From positions 1-7,336 of the forward strand of contig JALVCR010000276.1 of the NCBI GenBank assembly GCA_027009865.1: DNA of 7,336 nt. Direction: 5' to 3'. The notes under the pieces were generated by a model. It made no database searches, had not been told where the DNA came from, and saw nothing but the letters and a program-made list of their open reading frames with translations. The translations under genes and the position numbers were made by a program. The stretch comes from Campylobacterales bacterium. GTDB taxonomy: Bacteria > Campylobacterota > Campylobacteria > Campylobacterales > JAADDG01. This document shows positions 1 through 5,566 of the stretch, piece by piece (the stretch's first letter is position 1; the number at the start of each line of letters is the position of its first letter).

Positions 1-1963
1 AATCCTTTTCTTTCATTTTAAAGAGAAAAGAATTTGTATGAAATTTCTCTTTATTAAGAATAAATTTATCTATTTTCGTCTCTATTTTTGCATATTTTTT
101 GGATAAAACATAAAACCCGTGACTTTCTGCTTTTACTAAAATCTCATCCGATAGAGGAGTATAAATTTTTGAAATATTTAAATCTTTAGTTTTTAGCTTA
201 TAATCAAATCTATTTAAATCATAACTGTTTGCAATAATTGAAAATTTTGGAGAAGATACTTTAGCTCTTATTTTTGAGAGCTTTCCAAAAGAGGATATTT
301 TAAGAGGTAAAATAGAAACTAAATTGATATCTTTAATCTTCATAAGTTTTAATATCTCAATATCTGCTCTTTGGTTTAGAGTTGAATTTAAATCTTTTAA
401 ATTAGCAAAAACTTTTACATTTCCTTTAGCTTTTGCAAAATCTCCCCCTATTTTAAATTTGCTATTTGCTTTTAAATCATTTTTTAAAAGAGAGTAGTAA
501 AATTTTGTTTTTTCAATTTCTGCTTTTAATCTTTTGCCGTTTATTTTAAGATTTATATTAGAAAGTAAACCCCCTTTTACCTCTTTCATATCTCCGGCTA
601 AATTAAGCTTTAAAATACTGTTTTTTAAAATATTAAGAGAGATATTTTTGTTTTTTATCCTCTTCTGTTTAGCAAAAAGCATAGCTTTTGAATCAAATTT
701 TAAAGTATTATTTAAATCTTTTATATTTCCATCTGCATTTGCTTTTATATCCAAAACTCCCACATCGCTATTTACCAAAGAGACAAACTCTCCTTTAAAA
801 TCTCCTTTCAAAGCTTTTAAATCTCCGTCAATATAGAGCTTATCGTTCCAAATATTAATGCCTTGAGCTTTTAACTTAAAATCGCTGCTTTTTACATTAA
901 AAAGAAGGTCTCTCATATCTCCTTTTAATGTTACAAAAATTTTTGGAGGCTTTATAAGCGTTATATTGCTGTCTTTTAAAATATCTTGAATATATTTTTT
1001 CTTAGTCTCAATATTTGATATAATATTAGCTTTTAAAGTATTATTTAAATCATCAATATTTAAACTCGTTTTAAAGTTTAAATCAATTTTGGCAATATCA
1101 GAATCCATAAAAGAAGATAAAGCGACTTTAGTAAAATGTTTTTTTATATCAAAATCCCCTTTACATAAAATCTTTTTAGAAATTATCTCAATATCATTTG
1201 CTTTAACTTTAAAAGGTTTAATATGCAAAAATGCAGAGACTCTGTTAAAATCTCCTTCTCCTTTCAGATAAAGAGGAATATTATTCTTTAAAAATATCTT
1301 ATTTGCTTTGATAAAGGGATTTATAAAATCCTCTCTAATTTCCCCGTCCATAGAAAATCTATATTGTGGAAGATTAACTCGGCTTAAAAGATAAAAAGAG
1401 CCTACATTTCCTCTCTCTTTTAAAGAAAACACACATGATAGCTTTTTATTCATATCATATTTTAAATTTTTAACATTCAAAGAGAGATTATCTACTTTGT
1501 AGCTGTCCCATTTGAAATCTTTCAAAGAGAAATTTATATTTTTAATATCTATCCCTTTTAAAAAACTCTTTTTATTTTCACTCTCTTTCTTTTTCTCCTT
1601 TTTCTCTCCTTTTAAAAGCTCTTTTAAAAACTTTTCATCTATCCAAAGGGATGTCAAATTTGCTTCATCAATTTTTAAAATACCATTTCTTAGAGCATTA
1701 AAATCTGACTTTAAATATAAATCTCCTTTAACTTTATTTTGATAATTAAATCCTTTTATACCTATTCCGCTAAAAAAATCGCCATATATTTTTTCATATT
1801 TTATATCAAGATTTAATCTCTCTATTGCTTCCATAGCCGCTAAATTTAAAGCCTTATTGGAATTTAGAAAGAAAAAAAATCCAAGAGCTGCAAAGATAAT
1901 CAAAAATATAGAAACTATTAAAATATAATAAAAAGTTTTAAAAATTATCTTCAAAGCCTTCAA
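1..1963 (-). CDS. tamB: TamB-like translocation/assembly module protein, N-terminal part (gene runs off the window)
   Basis: The frame is open for 654 codons from a TTG at 1963-1961 to the window edge, with no stop, so the C-terminal DUF490/TamB domain is not visible. Residues about 6-33 form one hydrophobic membrane anchor with a short basic N-terminus, as in TamB. After it come long stretches of alternating beta-strand-like sequence, typical of the periplasm-spanning beta-groove of TamB/AsmA-like proteins. A lysine/glutamate-rich segment lies at residues 119-132. A unit of about 110 residues repeats, marked by DLNNTLK at 305 and 416 and DLNSTLN at 524. The start is inferred: TTG overlaps the tamA stop (TTGA) and an AGGA sits eight bases upstream, within the tamA coding end; no ATG lies in frame nearby before residue 44, which is past the anchor. 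TamB is known to work with TamA in moving or inserting envelope components (lipids or outer membrane proteins). The identity rests on position after tamA and architecture rather than on the diagnostic C-terminus. Confidence 0.8.
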   Translation of the reverse strand, partial: MKALKIIFKTFYYILIVSIFLIIFAALGFFFFLNSNKALNLAAMEAIERLNLDIKYEKIYGDFFSGIGIKGFNYQNKVKGDLYLKSDFNALRNGILKIDEANLTSLWIDEKFLKELLKGEKKEKKKESENKKSFLKGIDIKNINFSLKDFKWDSYKVDNLSLNVKNLKYDMNKKLSCVFSLKERGNVGSFYLLSRVNLPQYRFSMDGEIREDFINPFIKANKIFLKNNIPLYLKGEGDFNRVSAFLHIKPFKVKANDIEIISKKILCKGDFDIKKHFTKVALSSFMDSDIAKIDLNFKTSLNIDDLNNTLKANIISNIETKKKYIQDILKDSNITLIKPPKIFVTLKGDMRDLLFNVKSSDFKLKAQGINIWNDKLYIDGDLKALKGDFKGEFVSLVNSDVGVLDIKANADGNIKDLNNTLKFDSKAMLFAKQKRIKNKNISLNILKNSILKLNLAGDMKEVKGGLLSNINLKINGKRLKAEIEKTKFYYSLLKNDLKANSKFKIGGDFAKAKGNVKVFANLKDLNSTLNQRADIEILKLMKIKDINLVSILPLKISSFGKLSKIRAKVSSPKFSIIANSYDLNRFDYKLKTKDLNISKIYTPLSDEILVKAESHGFYVLSKKYAKIETKIDKFILNKEKFHTNSFLFKMKEKD
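698..1051 (-). repeat. Long-period repeat inside tamB, flanked by a 21-base exact direct repeat
   Basis: Bases 698-718 and 1031-1051 are identical over 21 bases and lie 333 bases apart, exactly 111 codons, so they are in the same frame. They encode most of the DLNNTLK motif in each copy. A weaker third copy encodes DLNSTLN near 374-394, 108 codons further on. A second marker, GDM, follows DLNNTL by about 40 residues in the first two units (residues 348 and 457). This looks like internal duplication within the beta-rich TamB body, with the rest of each unit strongly diverged. Confidence 0.6.
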
Positions 1964-3672
1964 AATACCTGTCCTATATTAATATGAAATTCAAATCCTC
2001 CCTCTCTTAGAGGAAATCCGAAATCTATCCTAATAGGTCCTATTGGAGTATGATATCTTCCTCCAAATCCTACACTTCCGTAAAAGGCATGCTTAAAACT
2101 ATTTGGTTTCAAAGAGAGCATGGAAGTATCATAAAAAAACACTACAGAAAATTTTTTATTTAACGGATATCTAAGCTCGGTTAAAATATCTATCAAAGAT
2201 ACCCCCCCAAGAGGCACTCCATCTTCATCTTTTGGGCCAAAATCTCTAAAAGCATATCCCCTGTTTGTGAATGAACCGCCCGTATAAAATCTCTTAAACA
2301 AAGGCACATCTCTGTCAATCGATCCGATTCGAGTCTTAACAGCTCCTATAAAATTTCCAAAATCATAAATATATCTTGCATCTAAAAGAGTTTTTAAATA
2401 ATTCAAATCAGAACCTAAAGATGGCATCGATTTTTCAAGATATAAGCTAAGATAATAGCCGTTTGTAGCATTTAAAACGGAATTTCTTCTATCTATCACA
2501 ACTTTATAAAATAGAGCGTTTAAAAAATAGTTCCCGCTTTCATAAAGCCTTCTCTTGCTTTTTGCCTTTATTTTGCTAAATTCGCTCAAAATGCCAAAAT
2601 AGTGCTCCAATCCAAAAAGATTTTTGCCTAAAGTCGCTATATTTTTAGCTTTTCTCTCATTATAACTTTCATATTTGTAATATCCAAAAGAAAATCTATC
2701 CTCAAAAGTTACCTTGTTTAATAGAGGAAGTTTAAGCCACCTATTATAAAATCTTGCGTAATACTCATATCCTAATGAGCTTGAAGCCTTTATTCCGGTT
2801 TCAAACTGTTTTAAATTTCCAAAAAAATCGTTATCTCTCCATGAAATTCCGCCCCTTAACCCCTCATTTGTCCCATAACCTATATTAAATCCTAAAAATT
2901 TCGTATCCCCCATTTTCAAGGATACATCAACCGGAATATAGGTTGAGTTTATATCGAAATTAGGCTCTATCAAAATATAGTCATAAACAGATAAATCATA
3001 AAAATTATCATAAGTTTCTTCAACTTTTTCTATATTGAAAGCATCATTTTTTTTATAAGCGATCTGCTCTTTTAAAATCCTCTCATCAACATCTCCACCG
3101 CCTTTTATCCTCGTATCTTTAAAATAGCAAAAGGGGCCGTTTTTTATAGAATAGTTAAGATCAACCCTGTAAAGATCCAAATCTACATAAGCTTTTGCAT
3201 TGAATTTATATTTGGGATATGAATGGGTTAGAAGAAATCTCTCTATATCCTCTTTACTTTTTTTGAAAAGATCTGTTCTAAAAACCGAATTGATTTTAAA
3301 AGGGATAAATTTTCTAAGAGTTTTATTTCCATCAATATTAATACTTTTTACTCTGATAGGAGCATTTTTTATAATTTTTATTATTAAAGTATCTTTATCT
3401 TTTTTTATTTTAAAATTAGCCCTGTAATATCCAACCGAAGCAAAATATCTCTTAAGTCTTTTTAAATAATCCTTTATCTCTTTGTCTCTAAATACCGGGT
3501 CGTCTCTCCAAAAAGCATAAAACGGAGGATACTCTTTGCCTATTACTTTTAAAAGAGTAGCTCTACTAAACTCTCCGCTAAAACCTTCAACTCCTTTAAA
3601 TTCTATATTCTGATAGGTTTTGGCAAAAAGAAAGGATATAAAAATTATTAATAAAAAAATAGTCTTCTTCAT
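1960..3672 (-). CDS. tamA: TamA-like outer membrane protein (Omp85/BamA family)
   Basis: A 570-residue protein, about the usual length for TamA (shorter than BamA, which has five POTRA domains). Residues 1-17 form a signal peptide (MKK, a hydrophobic run, then LFA before Lys18). Three POTRA-like beta-alpha-alpha-beta-beta domains can be placed at about 20-102, 105-177 and 180-252; the second carries the typical 'I.I.GN' strand (INIDGN, 111-116). The rest, about 258-570, is an Omp85 barrel: the conserved lid-loop motif RGY is at 471-473 (TNRGYAFRDFGP), the late strand GPIRIDFGFPL at 545-555, and the chain ends in phenylalanine, the usual signal for the outer membrane assembly machinery. The known role of the family is inserting or moving envelope components with TamB, whose gene follows with a two-base overlap. 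It has its own promoter upstream. The ribosome binding site is weak (AAAAG about nine bases before ATG). BamA itself is unlikely because there are only three POTRA domains and tamB lies next to it. Confidence 0.9.
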   Translation of the reverse strand: MKKTIFLLIIFISFLFAKTYQNIEFKGVEGFSGEFSRATLLKVIGKEYPPFYAFWRDDPVFRDKEIKDYLKRLKRYFASVGYYRANFKIKKDKDTLIIKIIKNAPIRVKSINIDGNKTLRKFIPFKINSVFRTDLFKKSKEDIERFLLTHSYPKYKFNAKAYVDLDLYRVDLNYSIKNGPFCYFKDTRIKGGGDVDERILKEQIAYKKNDAFNIEKVEETYDNFYDLSVYDYILIEPNFDINSTYIPVDVSLKMGDTKFLGFNIGYGTNEGLRGGISWRDNDFFGNLKQFETGIKASSSLGYEYYARFYNRWLKLPLLNKVTFEDRFSFGYYKYESYNERKAKNIATLGKNLFGLEHYFGILSEFSKIKAKSKRRLYESGNYFLNALFYKVVIDRRNSVLNATNGYYLSLYLEKSMPSLGSDLNYLKTLLDARYIYDFGNFIGAVKTRIGSIDRDVPLFKRFYTGGSFTNRGYAFRDFGPKDEDGVPLGGVSLIDILTELRYPLNKKFSVVFFYDTSMLSLKPNSFKHAFYGSVGFGGRYHTPIGPIRIDFGFPLREGGFEFHINIGQVF

Positions 3673-3676
3673 TTGA

Positions 3677-3693
3677 AAATACTTTTGTTATTT
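3677..3693 (-). promoter_or_regulatory. Possible copy of the antitoxin operator in the tamA leader
   Basis: Bases 3678-3692 (AATACTTTTGTTATT on the plus strand) match 4393-4407, the core of the antitoxin operator, over 15 of 15 bases in the same orientation. The tamA copy is still an inverted repeat, with five-base arms AAATA and TATTT around a seven-base spacer, against seven-base arms in the operator. It lies between the predicted transcript start and the ATG and overlaps the weak ribosome binding site. Binding by the antitoxin or toxin-antitoxin complex is inferred only. Confidence 0.4.
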
Positions 3694-3708
3694 ATAACCT
3701 TTGGTTAT
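3694..3708 (-). promoter_or_regulatory. Small perfect hairpin at the predicted 5' end of the tamA mRNA
   Basis: The coding strand reads ATAACC-AAA-GGTTAT, a perfect six-base stem with a three-base loop. The predicted transcript start (about 3706-3707, seven bases after the -10 box) falls at its upstream edge, so the mRNA would begin with this stem-loop. It could protect the 5' end or, as DNA, be a palindromic protein-binding site. With AT-rich sequence such a short palindrome may also be chance. Confidence 0.35.
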
Positions 3709-3712
3709 TTTT

Positions 3713-3741
3713 ATTATACTTCAAATGAAGAATAAAATCAA
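3713..3741 (-). promoter_or_regulatory. Sigma-70-type promoter for tamA-tamB
   Basis: On the minus strand TTGATT (3741-3736) is followed by a 17-base spacer and a perfect TATAAT (3718-3713). The predicted start of transcription is near 3706, giving a leader of about 35 bases before the tamA ATG at 3672. It lies in the 113-base gap between the toxin stop and tamA, which also contains the palindromic run AAACGTTTAAAC (3740-3751) just upstream of the -35 box. Confidence 0.65.
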
Positions 3742-3785
3742 ACGTTTAAACTGTTACTTTGCTAATAAATTAACAGCTAAATATT

Positions 3786-4136
3786 TTAATCTTTCATACC
3801 AAGTAATATTTCCAACATATGTTCAATCTCATACAACTCTTTTTGAGTTAGTTTTGTTAATAAATTAGTAGTAATAATTCTATTAATATCAATCGATCTT
3901 ATTTGATCACATAAAATATCTGAATCTTTTTCCAGATTGTCTCTTTTTTTAATTCTATAGCGTAAGGGATAAGCGTCGTCTATCAATTGAGTAGATAAAG
4001 GCAGTATTATTACTGTTGGATGCTTAATCTCATTTAAAAAATCAGTTTGTATTATAACTACAGGCCTTAATTTTCCTACTTCATTGCCTTTTTTAGGATT
4101 TAGATTTGCTAAAAATATTTCTCCTCTCTTAATCAT
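3786..4136 (-). CDS. mazF: MazF/PemK-family endoribonuclease toxin
   Basis: A 116-residue protein, the normal size for MazF toxins, which cut mRNA (sometimes rRNA or tRNA) at short single-stranded sites and stop growth when the antitoxin is lost. Family marks are visible in order: RGEIFLANLNP at 4-14, the GNEVGKLRPVVI loop at 17-28 with the likely catalytic Arg24, LPLST at 45-49 with the likely catalytic Thr49, and DILCDQIRSID at 73-83 followed by Arg86. Those two residues correspond to the Arg/Thr pair of characterised MazF enzymes, so it looks active. It overlaps the upstream antitoxin gene by eight bases, the usual antitoxin-first layout, and would be translated by coupling; a GGA lies about eight bases before its ATG. 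It has no recognisable terminator after it. The cleavage sequence cannot be read from the protein. Confidence 0.92.
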   Translation of the reverse strand: MIKRGEIFLANLNPKKGNEVGKLRPVVIIQTDFLNEIKHPTVIILPLSTQLIDDAYPLRYRIKKRDNLEKDSDILCDQIRSIDINRIITTNLLTKLTQKELYEIEHMLEILLGMKD

Positions 4137-4371
4137 TTAAAAGTCCATCTAAATTTGTATTTTCCAACTCTTTTATCTCTTTTTTTATGTTTTCCCTTAC
4201 TTTAAAAGAAGCTTTTTTAATTTTCTCTTTAATCATATTTTTTTTTAAGGTCTCTTCATACTCTTGTATAGCTTTTCTTATAAGTTCACTTTTTGATAAA
4301 TGAAGACTCTTTGCTAATTTTGAAAAATTTTCAAAAAATAAATCATCTGTCTTAAAAGTAATTGTTTTCAT
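4129..4371 (-). CDS. Ribbon-helix-helix antitoxin of the MazF pair
   Basis: An 80-residue protein. Residues 2-8 (KTITFKT) look like the DNA-contacting beta-strand of a ribbon-helix-helix (CopG/MetJ-type) fold, followed by helix A (about 10-22) and helix B (about 26-44, LSKSELIRKAIQEY), where the short 'LSKSE' turn is typical of the family. The lysine/glutamate-rich tail from about 45 to 80 is probably the flexible part that wraps and blocks the toxin. Such antitoxins usually repress their own operon, more strongly when bound to toxin. This fits the strong promoter and the inverted-repeat operator found directly upstream. The ATG is supported by a good ribosome binding site. The fold differs from the AbrB-like fold of E. 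coli MazE, a combination known from other MazF systems. Confidence 0.87.
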   Translation of the reverse strand: MKTITFKTDDLFFENFSKLAKSLHLSKSELIRKAIQEYEETLKKNMIKEKIKKASFKVRENIKKEIKELENTNLDGLLND

Positions 4372-4377
4372 AATCTT

Positions 4378-4385
4378 CCACCTTT
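4378..4385 (-). promoter_or_regulatory. Strong ribosome binding site of the antitoxin gene
   Basis: The coding strand reads AAAGGTGG six bases before the ATG at 4371. It is among the best Shine-Dalgarno matches in the window and fits the need for more antitoxin than toxin, since the toxin start has only a GGA. Confidence 0.65.
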
Positions 4386-4389
4386 ATAA

Positions 4390-4410
4390 AGTAATACTTT
4401 TGTTATTACT
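4390..4410 (-). promoter_or_regulatory. Inverted-repeat operator of the toxin-antitoxin operon
   Basis: On the plus strand AGTAATA (4390-4396) and TATTACT (4404-4410) are perfect reverse complements with a seven-base spacer. The element touches the -10 box (4411-4416) and covers the expected transcript start, an ideal place for repression by the ribbon-helix-helix antitoxin. A 15-base piece of its core recurs in the tamA leader. The site is seen in the sequence; its binding by the antitoxin is inferred from how such operons are regulated. Confidence 0.6.
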
Positions 4411-4439
4411 ATAATAATATTTTTATTAAATTTTGTCAA
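4411..4439 (-). promoter_or_regulatory. Strong sigma-70-type promoter of the toxin-antitoxin operon
   Basis: The minus strand shows a perfect TTGACA (4439-4434), a 17-base spacer, and TATTAT (4416-4411), five of six matches to the -10 consensus. It begins only a few bases after the stop codon of the upstream small membrane protein gene. I see no GC-rich stem followed by a T-run in the 71-base gap, so read-through from the upstream operon also looks possible. Confidence 0.75.
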
Positions 4440-4442
4440 ACT

Positions 4443-4760
4443 TTATTTTTTACTATTATTCCTCCATACCCTTAAAATCTCATCTTTAAGCTCTTTTGGA
4501 ATAGGCTTTGAAGAGGGGGAGTATTTATATTTTTCCAATTTTTTAAGAAGAATTTCAATCTCTTCATTTAAACCAAGTTTCTGAAGCTTTATAGAAACTT
4601 TATAAAGATCCTCTTTTGATTTTAGAGATATTTTTTCAAATTCTCTCTTTTCTTTTTTTCTAAAAAACCAAAAAAGCATCATTGCACCTAAACCCATAAA
4701 TATTAAAACTAAAAAAAGCAAGAAATGGTGAAAATTTGGCAAAGGGAGAAGACTCATCAT
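4443..4760 (-). CDS. Small single-span membrane protein of the MoxR/DUF58 operon (possibly DUF4381-like)
   Basis: A 105-residue protein that I do not recognise with confidence. A short N-terminus with LLPLPNF is followed by one strong membrane span at about 11-33, a basic RKKEKR stop-transfer stretch at 34-39, and a charged, mostly helical cytoplasmic tail (34-105). The layout (a Pro-containing N-terminus, one span, then a helical tail with 'LLKKLEKYKYSPSSKP') resembles the DUF4381 proteins often found after DUF58 genes in MoxR operons, but is shorter. Its ATG overlaps the DUF58 stop as ATGA, and GGAA lies upstream; a second ATG directly follows, so the start could be one codon later. The natural guess is that it holds the DUF58/MoxR complex at the inner membrane. 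It is the last gene of the operon before the toxin-antitoxin promoter. Confidence 0.75.
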   Translation of the reverse strand: MMSLLPLPNFHHFLLFLVLIFMGLGAMMLFWFFRKKEKREFEKISLKSKEDLYKVSIKLQKLGLNEEIEILLKKLEKYKYSPSSKPIPKELKDEILRVWRNNSKK

Positions 4761-5566
4761 CTGTTTCCAAAAAATAGAGATAGTTTTCTAAAAATATTTT
4801 CATTTTCATAAATTTCTATAAAATCTATTCCCTCTTTCTTAAAATTTGCGTAATTTTCGTAAAGCAGATTTTCAACCCTTTTTTCATAAAAATCAATCCC
4901 CTTTTTATTTAATAAAAAATTTCTCTCTTTAAAAGTTATATTATCTTTAAGCTGAAGATAAGCTTTCTCTTCTTTTAATCTATTTCTAACAATTATACAC
5001 ACAACCTCATGCTTTTTTGACAAAAGAGTCAAATCCGCTTGGTATAAAAAATCTCCTATTAAAATAATTAGGTTCTTTTCTATCAATTTATAAAAAAGCT
5101 TGTTAAAATCAAAAAAGAATTTTACCCCTTTTATATCTAAATCACTCATCTTTTCAATGATTTTATCAATCTCACAATTTGATTTTAAATACCTTATAAA
5201 AAGCTCCTCTCCCTTGATATAACCGAAATTTAAAAAATCTTTTGACAAAAGAGCCGAATAAGATAAAAGAGCGGCTATTTCCAAAACCATATCTTTTAAA
5301 AGTCTTTCATATCCAAAAAACAAAGAACCGGTAAAAATCGGCAAAACAGTTATATTTCTCGAAAGCTCAGGATTATACTCTTTTTGATAAAGCTCCCTTG
5401 TTTTGGCAAAAGCCATCCAGTCTATCTTTTTTGCATCGCTTTGATAATCATACTCCCTAAGCTCTGCAAAATCAAATCCATCCCCTATATTTTGGGATTT
5501 AAAAACCCCGTTTCTTTGAGAAAAAACCTCTTTTTTGCTTTTTATCAAAAGATTTTTAAAATTCAC
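4757..5566 (-). CDS. DUF58 family protein, partner of the MoxR ATPase
   Basis: A 269-residue protein with clear DUF58 marks: GDGFDFAELREY at 28-39 and KKIDWMAFAKTREL at 46-59, matching the family's 'G.G.dF.elReY..gD..r.IdW..sA' signature. It lacks the N-terminal membrane helices of longer DUF58 proteins and is probably cytoplasmic. The family's C-terminal half is related to the von Willebrand A fold, in which a DxSxS motif binds metal. Here the matching segment is IFTGSLFFG (77-85), so the Asp is replaced and the metal site is probably lost. A second fold strand is LIILIGDF (166-173). It starts with GTG, sharing GTGA with the stop of the moxR gene, and a good AGAGGTG lies upstream. DUF58 proteins are encoded next to MoxR ATPases and are assumed to be partners or targets; no biochemical activity is firmly known. 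Confidence 0.87.
   Translation of the reverse strand: MNFKNLLIKSKKEVFSQRNGVFKSQNIGDGFDFAELREYDYQSDAKKIDWMAFAKTRELYQKEYNPELSRNITVLPIFTGSLFFGYERLLKDMVLEIAALLSYSALLSKDFLNFGYIKGEELFIRYLKSNCEIDKIIEKMSDLDIKGVKFFFDFNKLFYKLIEKNLIILIGDFLYQADLTLLSKKHEVVCIIVRNRLKEEKAYLQLKDNITFKERNFLLNKKGIDFYEKRVENLLYENYANFKKEGIDFIEIYENENIFRKLSLFFGNR

Larger units (their letters stand above)
3665..3732 (-). repeat. 13-base perfect inverted repeat around the tamA start and promoter -10 box
   Basis: Bases 3665-3677 (TTCTTCATTTGAA) and 3720-3732 (TTCAAATGAAGAA) are perfect reverse complements, separated by 42 bases. On the coding strand, the upstream arm lies in the promoter spacer just before the -10 box and the downstream arm covers the ATG and first two lysine codons of tamA. 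Only a transcript starting further upstream, such as read-through from the toxin gene, would contain both arms and could hide the start codon in a stem; a transcript from the local promoter would not. Confidence 0.55.

Noticed and set aside
534..1742. Plus-strand open frames at 534-836, 1089-1271 and 1512-1742
   Set aside because: They are antisense to the continuous 654-codon tamB frame, are made of low-complexity Phe/Lys/Ser/Ile runs, and have no family features.
3200..3427. Plus-strand open frame inside tamA
   Set aside because: It is antisense to the POTRA region of a well-supported gene and has no supporting signals.
3751..3776. CTGTTA/TAACAG inverted repeat as a terminator of the toxin gene
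   Set aside because: The stem is only six bases and AT-rich, the loop is 14 bases, and no clear run of T follows directly.
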